This document shows, one piece after another, positions 46,306 through 57,990 of a stretch of DNA of 64,000 nt. A program made the translations under genes and the position numbers. Under the pieces are notes generated by a model. The model was given only the letters and a program-made list of their open reading frames with translations. It was not told the DNA's origin and did not search any database. Origin of the DNA: Schistocephalus solidus (lineage: Eukaryota > Platyhelminthes > Cestoda > Diphyllobothriidea > Diphyllobothriidae); contig WEDG01001551.1 in assembly GCA_017591395.1 (NCBI GenBank), forward strand, positions 124,001-188,000, in the 5' to 3' direction. Within the stretch, counting starts at the first letter, position 1. Each line of letters starts with the position of its first letter.

Positions 46306-46684
46306 TCTCTCTCTCTCACACACACACACTCTCTCCTCCTTTTTATACGAGTGCACAGTTCGAGTCAAACGGACTGCAAGTGAGATTATGCGTATTTACC
46401 GACGTGATGTGTGATGTCAACACATAACGGTGTAGCGGGAAAAAGATATCCGTAGTACAAAACTGTTACAGAACTGTAAGAATTCGCAACATCAGGCTAA
46501 TAAAGCTCTTGTTCCAAAGATCGTATCCGTCTTCACGACTACTGCCTGGAAATCGCCTCTTCGCTTCTATTGGTAGACTAGTTTTGTCACCGGCTGTTAC
46601 CTTTTTCCTCTCACGGAAGGTAATGTAGGAGCAAGTAGTATGAATGTGCAACCGCTGAGCTATTAATGAACATATAATTATCTG

Positions 46685-46990
46685 GGGGCCCCTAAACGGG
46701 CCACGTGGTAGATGCGTTGGATCAACACGGGGGCCACATCAGGGCACGGCAAGCGTTATTCTGGTTGCGCTCCCATAGCAAATGCCGAACATGGGAGGGG
46801 TGTGGTGGCACGCCTAGGGGCCCCGGCCGCGCCAGCAACCTGCGCCCTCTCTAACCTCTGGTCTTCTTGAATCTATCTTGACACTGGGTAAAGGTGGGGG
46901 AGGAGAGAGTGCGGTAGATGCAGCGCAAGTCAACTATCACTTTAAATTAAATCACGCACAATTCACCGTGCGTATGGTGGACCTCGTCAA
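46685..46990 (-). repeat. Family-B dispersed repeat, inverted copy
   Basis: Plus-strand text GGGCCACGTGGTAGATGCGT ... GTTGCGCTCCCATAGCAAATGCCG ... GGCGCGCC-like stretch ... GAGAGAGTGCGGTAG is the reverse of 45945-46305. Immediately before it, 46636-46684 (GCAACCGCTGAGCTATTAAT...) recurs at 52235-52276, marking another dispersed repeat. Confidence 0.8.
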
Positions 46991-49217
46991 AATCGACCTA
47001 TCTGGGGGCCAAAAACTGCTGCTCTTGTCCCCCCCCACCCCTCAAATATTTATCTCTGCAAGTCCACCGCAACTTTTAACAGCACTCAGCCTCCGCACTA
47101 CTTTAACGGAATCTTGCTACAATGCCCGCTCAGTTTCATGCGTCATCATGCAGGTTACGGGACTATACACATGAACTGGCTGAGCTTGGTCAGTAATCTG
47201 TCTCGTGATCTGTAGAATAAGCGACTTATCCTCACGGCTTTGTCTCGCCGACTGCCGAATTGCGATAATCACCCCACCCAAGTAACTGGCGTCTCAGTTA
47301 AATAGGCTCCTCTAGCAGATGGAAACGGAGTCACTTTACCCCCAACGAGGCAGTCGCAGAGAAAGCTCAAACGCCTGAATTTAAGGCCTTTATAGACGGT
47401 TTTTCGGGCTCTGCCCCGACATTTATGCAAACTTATGAGTTTAACGATATCAGCTTCTGTGGACTGACATCTGCCAAGTCAGGAGTGAGTCCTGTATTTG
47501 CCATGCTGAAGATACGTTCATAATTACCCCAGCACGGGTAATAGTAAAAAAACTCAGACACGTATTTAATAAATTTTCTGGGACTGCATGGCACACTTTA
47601 CACGGCACAACCACTTCCTCTCTAAGCTCTTTCCCCACGAAGTTCCAAGTAAAACTCAAATTTTCGAAGTGAAAGTTATAGTTTTGCTGTTTATTGGGCG
47701 AACACAAGGTTGTCTTCGCAGCACAATTTTGTAGGTTTGTCCCTGATAAAGCATGTATATTTACTCATAGCGGCTATACCTGTGTAGGTAGCATCATTGG
47801 ACTAGCTCCTGCAAGATATTTACCGCTAGGTTAGAGGATGTGAAATTATGTGGTAGCTGCACAGAAGCTAATGACATCCAACTGAAATGTCTGCATCACG
47901 CTCGAGGCTAGACCCGAAAAAATGGTGCACCGGAGAGTGCTCCGTGCTAGCTCAAGAATTTTCCACAATCCTTAACGGAAACTACAATGAAGCATAACGT
48001 CTTTGAAACTTGAGTTCCTGAAGGCAAATCAATTGGTAACGCGGGGCCAACTAATTTAAGTTAAGGCTTCGGGAGAGTTAGATAACAAGTACAATCGTTT
48101 TATGTCTTAGGACATTTTGCAGTCAATCGAAATCCGGCTTCGCTAGACGCGAAGTAAGTCGGAATTTTTCACGTATCCTGTGCAAGCCAACTTTCCATAA
48201 TATGTTGGAGTGTTTCTTTTCCTCAGATCAAGAATCTAAGGGGGACATTTTAATTCCATGATATTGGCAAGCCTTTGAAGAGTCTGGGTGGCTTGCAAAC
48301 CACTTCTGTTAACCAGCTGCCCTGTCGATAACGCTCTACTTCGTCTGTTAGTTTTTAGCCCTACATTAGTTCTAAGCGTACTTATATTCTGCATTTTTCG
48401 TGGAAAGCGAGGATAGGTATGATGGTTAGCGTCAAGGATCCCTATTCCTTTTTACCCATGAAATTCATGTTAGGCACCGTCAGGGATTTACGTATACTTG
48501 CGAATATGAGGACTATTTGAACTCGGTAGTAAAGCAACACCATTCCTAATTCAGGATTTCTCGAATCACTACTGCTCCTGTGGTTTTGTAATTACCGGGA
48601 GTCAATTCAATGCTAACTTCTCTTAATGAAAACTTAAGAATAGGCATCATTGGACTCTTTCTGAACCCCTTAATTGTGAGCTAGTTTGTGTCCTATGGTA
48701 CTGTACACAGTTTTCTCTTCTCGTCTGTCAGCATCGCTTTAAGTCTTAAACTGTGCAATTGTGCACTTCAACTTTTCCAAAAACGTAAGGCTGCAAGTAC
48801 GTACTGTTAACGGAACCTAGGTCAAGTTTTCGTGGGAATTTTTCGCTGACTTGATCACCTGTCCTCCCTGCAGCCGCGTACTGCTGATGACAGCTGAAGT
48901 GAATTTTTCTAGACAAAAAAAGCTTTTCCACACAGACTTTGAGTTAGCAGGTACTCCTACTTTGCGTGCAAGAAGAGGAAAAATATAGCTCAGCTGACCT
49001 GTTTTTTTCTGTCGCATTCGAAGGTCGTCGGAATTGTCTAAAGATCAACTCTTAATAGGACATTTGTAGGGGAAATGATACTTTACGGGCACATTACTTC
49101 GCAGCGAAGTCAGCAACGACGTCAGCAGTTTTTGCTTTTCCCGTCTTCGCCGGGCACGAAATTACGATAAAAGATAGAATATTCATAGGGTACGAGTTGC
49201 TTATATGGCCTCCTAAA
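46991..49217. other. Unassigned intron sequence
   Basis: No long frame or recognised repeat on either strand up to the inner end of the 1.7-kb inverted repeat. Confidence 0.4.
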
Positions 49218-50919
49218 TACAGTAGATTGCCTAAGTCATTAAATGTCTATATCAGAATTTGAGTTAGTAGCAGGGCACGGTGTTAGTTCTGCTTGTTGCA
49301 TTGAATTGATGCACAAAAAGCTGTTTGACAATAAAAGTTCACTTCAGATCGGTTTATTGGTGGGAAAACGGGGCTACATGGGGCAAAATCCGACGTGTCT
49401 TGCTATCCAGGAATTTTCCAACGCTAGTAAAAGCTACAGATCAAAGCATTTTGTTTTGTGCGCAGTACTATGAATGAACGTTAATATAAGCCGGAAAATT
49501 TTGAAATATATTCCTTCGGAGAGTGGAAAATTTTGTTGTTTTCACGAAAATCAGGTGAATGCAGGTTTAGGAGATCAAATCGTTTTCGGAAAAACAAGGG
49601 CGGATTCAGTCTAAAAAAATGAGTTTTGCAAATGTATGACGTTTTGTATCAAAAACGCCGTAATAAACTTGCGTGAATGTACTTTGTTTTACCACGCCGA
49701 TAATAAGGACCTTAAACGCGCATATATGCGAGAGGCGATGACACGCCGCCACTTTTAACTTTCATGGCGTATGCGAAGCCTTTTAAGACAATAATGAAAC
49801 TTGAAACGGAAAGGGCAGAAGATTGACATTTTATCGCAAAATCTTAGTATATATCTGGCCACTCTCCTGTGCGTTCAAAATCTTAGAACTAGACTGGGAA
49901 GTAAGCAAATATATCGAAAAACACTTCAATAGAAAGAGAAAACGGAGTTCTCTAATTTTCAGCAGATATTGTATGCCTACTTTTCAGCGAAGTCGAAAAA
50001 CCGGTCAAAAGTTCCCAGTTTTTCCTTGACTTCACATTTGAAAAACGTTAAGCACGCAGACATTCGACAGCGAAACATCTAATTAAAGCGCTTTTTAAAA
50101 AGGTAAATTATTATTGAAAGTTTTTTTTAACTACTTATATGCATATATTTTTCCGGCATTTGTCGTGGACGTTCATTTTTATCGGCAGCGAGTTTTTATG
50201 TTTGAGTCTACAAATATGACTAAGACGGCCATTTGCATAAGAAAGAATGTCCAAAAAGTCACTATTTCGGTAAATGATTTAAGAAATATCTTATTTTGAA
50301 GGTTTAAGAAACACAGCGAACGGAATCTACATTTATGGGCAGTCGACTGAATACACTTAAAATCCTAAATAATTCACCACGGTTTTCAAAGACGAGCTGG
50401 AACTCATCGTAATAAAAACCCGAAATAGTTGTAAGGAAATTTAACAATGGAAAATTCATCTGTATATACACAAAATAGTATGCTTAGGATCGCACCTGAC
50501 GATTCTATTTAAATTTATTAGTCAGTGACCGGCCCATGAACATGTGAGCTTATTAAATATTATATTCCTGTGAAGTCCATATCGGCACAGTCAAACAAAA
50601 ATATGTTTCCATTGGCCAAACGTATCTAAGAAAATCTACAAACGGAAGTAAAACTGTACATTCTCATGAAAAGTTGTTGGAATATAAACTTCCATGATGA
50701 CGGCCATACTTTATGTTGCGCTTAATCTAGATGAATATGTAAGTGCAAAACTCAGAAAAAGACTATTTTCAAAAGTAATTCTACTTTTGCTGCTTTTTTT
50801 CACTCGTTGGGTTTCATGGACAAGCTTCCTATTCATTTTATACTTCAGTTTACTCAACTAGATCGATTGTTCACCTTTTCGTAACTTGTACATTTTCTAA
50901 ACAATTATAATTTCTAGAA
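49218..50919 (-). repeat. Right arm of diverged 1.7-kb inverted repeat
   Basis: Inverted match to 40710-42440. Its outer end is immediately followed by a SINE insertion (50932 onward), which may have removed any flanking duplication. Confidence 0.85.
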
Positions 50920-50931
50920 AATTTACTATTA

Positions 50932-51260
50932 TTGATAAGGTGGAACCGACAACGACAAGGGAAACCGGAATGGCCATTTATAGTTTATTTGCCGTCATCG
51001 GCTTGTCATAATCAATTTCAAGTGTGGACCACCTGGGATTCGAATCCGCGACATTTTGGAATTGAGTCGAACGCTCTACCACTGAGACACGGGCCCGTTG
51101 TTTCGTCGGTTGCGATCGGAAATATGATGGTAATGTACGGCTCATCGATCTCTTTAAGAAACATGTATGTTCCGTTGTGCCCTTGAGCTGATGTTAGAGC
51201 CCTCACAGGCAGTCGTATATCAACGTGTAGCATATGTTGATAAGGTGAAACCGACAAGCT
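50932..51260 (-). repeat. SINE, minus orientation, with partial second unit
   Basis: A full unit in reverse (GGAACCGACAACGACAAGGG, GGAATGGCCATTTATAGTTT, then GGGATTCGAATCC as the reversed B box and CTACCACTGAGACACGGGC as the reversed A box region, ending AACATGTATGTTCC) is followed by the start of a second head-to-tail unit to 51260. This copy is more diverged than the 33-34 kb cluster. Confidence 0.85.
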
Positions 51261-51299
51261 AAGACAGCAACTGTAGGATAAAATAATAGAAACGCCCCA

Positions 51300-51560
51300 C
51301 CCTAAGTAATAAGGTGGTCCTGCGCATAATTCCAGGAAGGGTAACTACTCCCATGTCCTAACCCTCACATAAGCCTTAACATAGACTAAAATCGTATTTC
51401 TAACCTCAACTCTAACTCTTCCTTTAACACTAACTCGAACCTTAACCATAAACTTACCTTAACGCTAGCTTTAAATTTTACCCTACACTTAACCGCAACT
51501 TTAACCATAAACCAAACACCATTTTCCCTGGAATTTGGCATAAAGACACCTGTATTGCGG
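51300..51560. repeat. Degenerate telomere-like CCTAA/CTTAAC tract
   Basis: Between about 51355 and 51515 the text is dominated by six-base words such as CTAACC, CTTAAC and CTCTAA, a worn version of the CCCTAA telomere repeat of many animals. Similar tracts lie at 26560-26640 and 57835-57990. All are internal and impure. Confidence 0.5.
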
Positions 51561-52353
51561 GCGGTTCCTGTTCTGATGCCCTGTTTATGGGGCCATGCTG
51601 GCTTATAAGTCTAAAATTAAGGACCCATATAGGGGGTGGAATCAGCAACAATTTAGGTAGATTGTTATAGAAAAGTAAGTAACTAGCGCCCAGTTTTACA
51701 AGTTAAGACGCAATTATGCTGTACCCCCTGTATGACTGGAAGGTCACTATACCGATTGTCTGAGCTCCCAGCTCCTGCGCTAACGAAACCGAACTTGTGA
51801 TCTTTTCGGTGATTTTGACGGCAGATGGGACTGCTTTGCTCCCGTTCGACACTTTACGTTCATTCATCCGTAAACCCGTCTTTCGTCCTCTTCGATAGTT
51901 TAGGCATGGGACAGAATACCATTCTTACATACTGCCCACGGCAGTTTGATCTGTCTTTGGTTTTGCCGGTGTGCAGTCCGAAAAGCTAATTTCGCGGCAG
52001 TACACTGATTGCGCTCTGAAGCAGTCGTGTTGTACGGCACAATGATTTGGCTGGCTGTTTGGGTTTACTGGAGCGGACACAAGAGCATCGAAATCTTAAG
52101 GCCTTGAGGCAGCCACTCATTAATTGATCGCATAGTCAGTCTAGCCGGTCTTGCCTTCCGGATTGCCGTGGTAGGTCGGAGTTCGTTTGAAGGGCTTCTC
52201 CATACAACATGGCTTCTGCGCAACACGATCCCTGAATGCGCAACCGCTGGACCATTAATGCACATATAATTATCTGAATACCCAACCAGCTTTGTGAAAA
52301 TTTGTCTTCGACGCTAAGGACAAACGCAAAAGCTCGTTTTTAAAGGGGATAAA
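51561..52353. other. Unassigned intron sequence
   Basis: No gene seen. 52235-52276 repeats the GCAACCGCTG...CATATAATTATCTG block also found at 46640-46684. Confidence 0.4.
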
Positions 52354-53270
52354 GTGCCACTGAAATTTTATTCTCTACCTTGCATGCAAGGAGTTTCCGA
52401 AATAATCTCTCGAAAATTAAGTCGCTTTGGCATCTCTGTCGTCCACAAGCCTGCATCCGTCATAAGCGTAACCCTATGCCTACTAAGGGACCCCCTACCG
52501 AAAGAACAATCAAGCAATGTCATTTGCCGCATAGCATGCACCAACAGCCCTTCTGCTTACGTTGGCCATAGAGACCTACGTCTTGGGAATCGTATAAATG
52601 AACATAAGCCGACGTCACGTTCACCGATGTGACCCCTTATCACTCGTGTTTGCGTACTCCGTTGCGTGTGACCACCACTTAAATTGGGATGGTTCCGAAG
52701 TTATCGTCATGGCCAACACCAAACAGGCTCGAGAATCCCTCGAATCTTGGCACTCTAGTACGACTAGCATCAATCGCCATGTCGATCTAGATGCTCATTA
52801 CGAAGGGCGACGTGCACGACAAACTAACGAGCGTCCACGCCCTGACAACGGCTGCGGCATTTAGAATCTCAGTATTTCGCCACCCCTGCCTCAGATATGG
52901 CGAACCGCAGTTGAACCTTCAACCGACGCAATGACCGACCTGTATCGACGACCGATAATCCAGCCGGTCGTAGTTACCATCCGATCACCTCCCTCTACAA
53001 AACAAGGAAACGTAATTGTTCTCCACACACCTCCCCAGTCCCAAAACATGCCGCAATTATGTGTCCATCTACCACCCCCCTCACACCAGTTGTATTTTGT
53101 CGCTAGCTTCCCTGTCACGCCGACTGACCTAGTTAGATTAAGTCACTTTCTCCACTGTTCATTTCGCCTGAAGACGGGTTGGTGCCAACAACTTGAAAAT
53201 TTACGAGTACAACTCGATTTTACAAAGAGCGTTTTCTTATCATTATATCATCTCGGGATTCAAACCACTT
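52354..53270 (+). pseudogene. PLE-5: 5'-truncated Penelope-like element
   Basis: The plus-strand frame from 52354 reads GVSEIISRKLSRFGISVVHK (RT-nuclease linker), then NVICRIACTNSPSAYVGHRD and LRLGNRINEHKP, a GIY-YIG core of the YVGH type. A frameshift follows, then ESLESWHSSTTSINRHVDLD, which corresponds to the ESWSSTGTLNRTIDL segment of PLE-1. The reverse transcriptase is missing. The 3' region (53156-53270) matches the hairpin region 8130-8220, including hammerhead-like motif HH7. It is antisense to the host gene. Confidence 0.8.
53163..53207 (+). ncRNA. Hammerhead-like motif HH7, AAUU helix III type
   Basis: Core CUGAAGA (53168-53174; position 7 may be any base), a GUUGG/CCAAC hairpin for helix II, GAAA, helix III AAUU, U at the cleavage position, and stem I UUCGC with ACGAG (one C-A mismatch). 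The core is intact, but stem I and helix II placement are weaker than in HH3. Confidence 0.45.
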
Positions 53271-53606
53271 CATTTATTCAGCGTACATATATGTATATAC
53301 AATGGCTGAGTGTGCATTCCGAGCTGTTATAAAGACTCGAGGAGCCGGAGTGGCAGTTGCAAAAGACTGTATCTCCGTTTGCCGCAATGCCACAGACTGG
53401 GATGAAAATATTCTGTTGCAGACCTCAAGTGATAAATCTTAAGTTCAATATGCGCCTGTTTGTAATGCCATGTCTTACTTACTTATACAGTAATCTATAT
53501 AAAATATTGCCTACTGTAGTCTGGAATTTGACGAGTACTGCACACAGACGTTGAATGTTAACTTGAGGACAAAATGATATGATTTCAGGGTCATATTGTG
53601 ACCAAC

Positions 53607-53871
53607 CTTGTAATATTTGCTGTGAGTGTTGAGTGAGCAGGACCCGTCTGCTGTCAGTGCCTCATACAAGCTTTTGCGAGTGACCGGTTCCTGGGTGGTT
53701 AAGCTGACAATGGAAGTAGAAAGGGAGGGACGAGAAGCTGACGACATGCGCGGTCGAGAGAAACCTTGGGGGAGCGAGGCGGTATGTTGGGCATCAGTGT
53801 GCTGACGGAAGGCTCGACGAATTTGTGAGAACTCGACTGGTGGCAGGAGAGCCTCATTTGAGGACACAGAG
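53607..53871 (-). CDS. RAB3IP: Rab3/Rab8 exchange factor, probable linker exon
   Basis: 265 nt: one base completing a split codon, then 88 codons, ending in phase 0. The acceptor is a strong pyrimidine run, TTTCTTCTCTCCTTCAG; the donor is AAG before GTTGGT, a weak site. The protein (EALLPPVEFSQIRRAF ... RPRMSSASRPSLSTSIVSLT ... SLYEALTADG ... HSKYYK) is Ser-rich and lacks a domain of its own. Joined to the next exon it gives KYYKEFVDW, which matches the LYNEFRLW-type junction of vertebrate Rabin8, and the phases agree. The assignment rests on that junction, strand and order. The exon before it must end with two bases of a codon, which the exon at 61986 does not, so another exon should lie between. 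Confidence 0.6.
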
Positions 53872-54944
53872 CTGAAGGAGAGAAGAAATTTAAAGGAGAT
53901 GTGGACAAACAGCACAGAGACTGGCAAAAGGCAAAAACGTGAAGGCATGTTACACGTGATGTTAAGTTTAAGGGAAACACAGAACTGTCCAGGCATTTTT
54001 GCAGACAGTGTGCCCCAGAACGTAAAATAAGTGGACATAGAGGAGCTAATTGTCGCACGCGAAAAAATTCGGACCGTGAAGCGCAACCATGAGAGAAATT
54101 TCAGAATTAGATTATGTATGATAAAAAAACGCAATCATGTGTTTAGAATGGAAATTACCTACGAAAAAAAGTGATTTTGGGCGAAGAATCACTTTCAAAT
54201 TAATCAGGAATGCGAAAACTAAAACCAAAAGGAAGAAAGTACAAAGACAGTTCTGCCTCAAAGAACACCGGGTGCCTTAGAAGGCACTTATAAGTCAATG
54301 AAAAGTTCAACCAAGGAGGATTTCATAAACTTATAAAAGGAACCTAAGAGACCAGGAGCAACCTTTCATGACATTCACCCTTTGTGCTAATGTTGTGAAG
54401 TATCTCAGGCACCTGGTGATGCCTGTTAACAAATTCGAAGCAGTTAGCTCATTTAAATGGTACTTAGAAAATATCTCATCAGGCGTGAATACATTGGCAT
54501 AGAAGAAAAATAGCACACATGGTCAATATCTCTACCAGTACGGTCTTGCCAAAACATGTTTGGTAACCACGCAAAGATATTTTGGTAAGTTAATCCTCTA
54601 TCAATGCCACAGCCTTAAGCATAAGCTTTAAGGCTTATAGTTAGCTTGTAGTTAAACATGGGCCCGAAATTAATCGCGCTCCACAGCTGAAATGCTAAGG
54701 CTACTCGTAAAGCACCCGCAAAACAGTAGGCAGTACCGGTTCTTATGGTAGCAAGGATCCTCTCAAATTGAAGCTTACCTGGAAGGAGTATCTACAAAAA
54801 AGCGAAGATGGGATGGCCATTTCGGGCTTGTTGGCCGTTGTCACTTAGTCACAACAAACCCCAGGATTGAATGACCTGGCATTCGATGGCCATATTCGCC
54901 GTTCCATCGATTATAATATAATGGGTGCAAATCCCTTCTATTCA
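53872..54944. other. Intron sequence with a worn SINE
   Basis: 54785-54890 keeps the reversed SINE body (GGGATGGCCATTTCGGGCTT...GTTGGCCGTTGTCACTTAGTC) without a recognisable tRNA head. No exon was found. Confidence 0.45.
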
Positions 54945-55505
54945 AACAACAGACAGTTCGACCATCGCGAATGACAACATTTAATGCGTGCTCCACAGTA
55001 TGGTGGACGACAGGCTTTGTATTGCAGGTGAATTAGTTTACGTGGACAGCAGACATGCACAGCATCTACCGCGATCTTTCCACCTAAACAGCCTGTTTAC
55101 GCGTGGCACATACGCCTGGGCCAGCATTTCGCAGAAACAAGATAAAAGCAGCTCGTATCCCATTTGAGGGAGAGTGGCAGTTTACATTAAAGTAGGAGCC
55201 ATTGCAGCCTGACTCTCTGTCCCGAAATGAGAAGCGAGTTATCCTGTCAGGCGACGGTCATCGAATCTAGGACCCATAAAGGGTATCGACAGATTCCAGC
55301 ACCTCAGATTTGGAAGTGTTGAATACGCTGAATTGTCGTAGGTATGGATTCCCCCACTTCCTCCTTCCAACGGTCCGAGTCGGTCAGTCGTTTGGTGATA
55401 GCATTGGACGACGAGGATGGCGTGGAGGGAGACCTACGTCTGCGTGCGCCACCACACTGCATTCCATTCTTGGCATTTGTCCTGCGATGTGCAGCTGGGT
55501 AACGC
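54945..55505 (+). repeat. Family-B repeat, longest and most diverged copy
   Basis: Head GACCATCGCGAATGACAACA with GTGCTCCACAGTATGGTGGA, an internal GCATGCACAGCATCTACCGC block, and the 3' part CGCCACCACACTGCATTCCA...GCAGCTGGGTAACG, which corresponds to GCCACCACACCTTCCATG...CGAATAACG elsewhere. The order fits family B, but identity is low and the middle is longer. Confidence 0.5.
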
Positions 55506-56999
55506 TTCATTTCCCCATCTGAACTTTCTGGTGGTCCAGAACCTCTACTATGTCCGTTTTAGGGGCATTTCCTCTGTTGAAAGCAGATGTAGCCAGCATC
55601 GCAAATTTTCGTTTGTCTCGGCTATGGTATTTTGGAATATTTCTGTTTAAAACTTTTAATGAACTAAAAATGAAGGTATGTTCAGGTCGGCTAAGCAGGT
55701 TAAGTAGGAATATTTAAGATAGGAGCTCCAACAGAACTCATACCACGAAACCTTTATCGTGTAGTTGGTGCTAACGGTTCAAATGCAATTCGTTACACAC
55801 AAAATCCTTTATCAGAAGCAACCACAGTAACTCTGTTTGGGCACCCTGTTTGGCATTTACGGTGCAGTCTTTGCGCATGTGGCCGACAGACCACAAAAAC
55901 GGTGATTTTCGATAAATTTCACAAATGATTGAGCTGCAGGCTAGAATTGATCTTTGTATGCACAGACTTGATTGTGGGCAAGAGAGTCTGAAGTTCTCGA
56001 AGCTTCGAAAAGTAAAGTTACTTCAGCAGAAATCGCATTTGATAAAAAATCAAGTTACTTCTCGTTGACCATGAGAGTTCACAACAAGAAAATTAAAAAA
56101 GGATTGACTTAAAAGTGCTTCTCAAATAGGGCGGGAATGTTTAAAGTCAAATACTTCCAGTAAAACATACACATGCTGCCTCCAAAGAGTGGAACCAGTT
56201 TTCATATCGGAAATAATTTGCCACAGCAAAGGCATATGTACAAAATCTAACGAGAAGGTCTAATATGATTCGTGATTTCGGACCTTAAAATTCAGGCAAG
56301 TAGCAACCAACATAACGTTTTACATTTAATTTTGATTCGATTATAAATGCAATGTGCAGTAGGTGTACTATTTCATGAAATATTGACCAAAATTCTAAAA
56401 TTTGTTTTCGTTTCGAAAAGATTACTTAAATAGGGTTGCATAATCCCAAGATATTTCAGTCATGTGAGGCAGCCAGCTTTTAAACGGGCCTCCTTTCCGT
56501 CGTCTGCAAAAGCTGAAGTCTAAAAAAATAATTTTTTAAATAGAAAGAACACATTTCAGAATTTCAGTTAACATTTCATGCGAGAGCAGTCTCAGCATGC
56601 GCCAAAACTCATTAAATATCTATCGCAATCTACCGATTTTTAAGCTAAAAAAAGACCATTAGACGAGGTTTCAAGGTGTTCGGTGTGGAAAGCAAGTTTG
56701 AGTCAGTCAATCCACAGCAGCGTGCTGAATGCTGGCGGAACATATACCAAACCATTTTATACAATTACATTTTGAAAAAATACTACTAAAATAATGCTTG
56801 ATTTGGATCGATTGTGTCTGCCCGCATAAATTAGATCCCATTTCACCGAAGAAATGTACAAAAATTCATCATTAACATTCTTAAATGGTTTGTAAGGATA
56901 AAAATAACCCAGCCCCTCGCATGCTTGCATACCCTACTGCCTTCGGGTTTGTTAACAAAGCCCGCGCTAGGATTCCAATTTATCGTAAAACTCTTACGA
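55506..56999. other. Unassigned intron sequence
   Basis: AT-rich with only short frames. No recognised repeat or exon. Confidence 0.4.
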
Positions 57000-57150
57000 G
57001 GAATGGAAAGCCTCCCAAGTGGATCATGAAGGTTGCAGGTTCGAGCCTCGGGTGTACAAAACCTGGGGTTGGTATAGCCAGCTGGTGACGACTAATAAGC
57101 CAGAAATGGCCATTACAGTCCCTTTGTCTTTGGTGGCAAATTTCTTTTAA
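57000..57150 (+). repeat. SINE fragment, plus orientation
   Basis: B-box-like GGTTCGAGCCT (57036-57046), then GGTATAGCCAGCTGGTGACG, AGCCAGAAATGGCCATTACA and a CCTTTGTCTTTGG end. The A box is lost. Confidence 0.7.
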
Positions 57151-57834
57151 ATGAATGAATGTATGAAGTGGTTCGAGATATTTTCGACCTCGGCCGTTAA
57201 GCCACATGTTCGAGCTCAAATTAAGTTCTAATCGGTGAATCAAACAAAAAGTACGCGCATTTTCTACACGCGACAAGGGCCAGAGTCGAAGGCCAACCGG
57301 CGAGCAGATGTGACTAGCTTGAAGCGGTCGCGCAAGTTTAACTTCGACTTGAATTTCATTGATATTAAGGTCGACTAATTTTTCTATCCAAACTTACTAT
57401 TTAGGATAGGATATTTTGCTGAACATTTTCGGGGTACGATCGAATACATGGTCCCATTAAGAAAACGGGAGACATGGGGTCCTGTAATACAGGAATGGTG
57501 GCAAAAGGGATTTTATGGGTGTGGTAAACGAAACTGAAAAATAGCTGTTTCTGAGAAGCAACAAATAAAAAATCACATTTTTGCCATTAGCTGATTTAAC
57601 TACACCAATAAAGCGTAAAAACTGGAGCAAACAATTTGAAATAAAGGAAGTAAGGAGCTGTAAATGGGCGGAATAAACAGAATCCGAGGGTTAGAGATTC
57701 GAAGCGAAATGATTTTCAGCCCATAATGACTACCCAACGTAAAAGAAAGTGTGGAGAGTATGTCGCCATATCAGACTTTCGTGATGGCCGAGAATGAAAC
57801 TATAATTGAAGGTGACGAAGTTGAAAGCCGAACC

Positions 57835-57990
57835 TCTGGCCTTGACCCTAAACCATTAATCTCAGCCCCCAACCACAACCGGTTCTAAGCCTAAACCTAG
57901 CACTACCCTCAAATCATTAGCCCTAACGCTAGCCTAAGCTGAATCTCTACTCCTAACCTTGACCCTAACCCTTACCTCGGGCCGAATAAT
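57835..57990 (+). repeat. Interstitial telomere-like tract
   Basis: Repeated CCCTAA-like words (GACCCTAAACC, AAGCCTAAACC, AGCCCTAACGC, GACCCTAACCC) over about 150 bp. It is the clearest of three such tracts. Confidence 0.55.
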
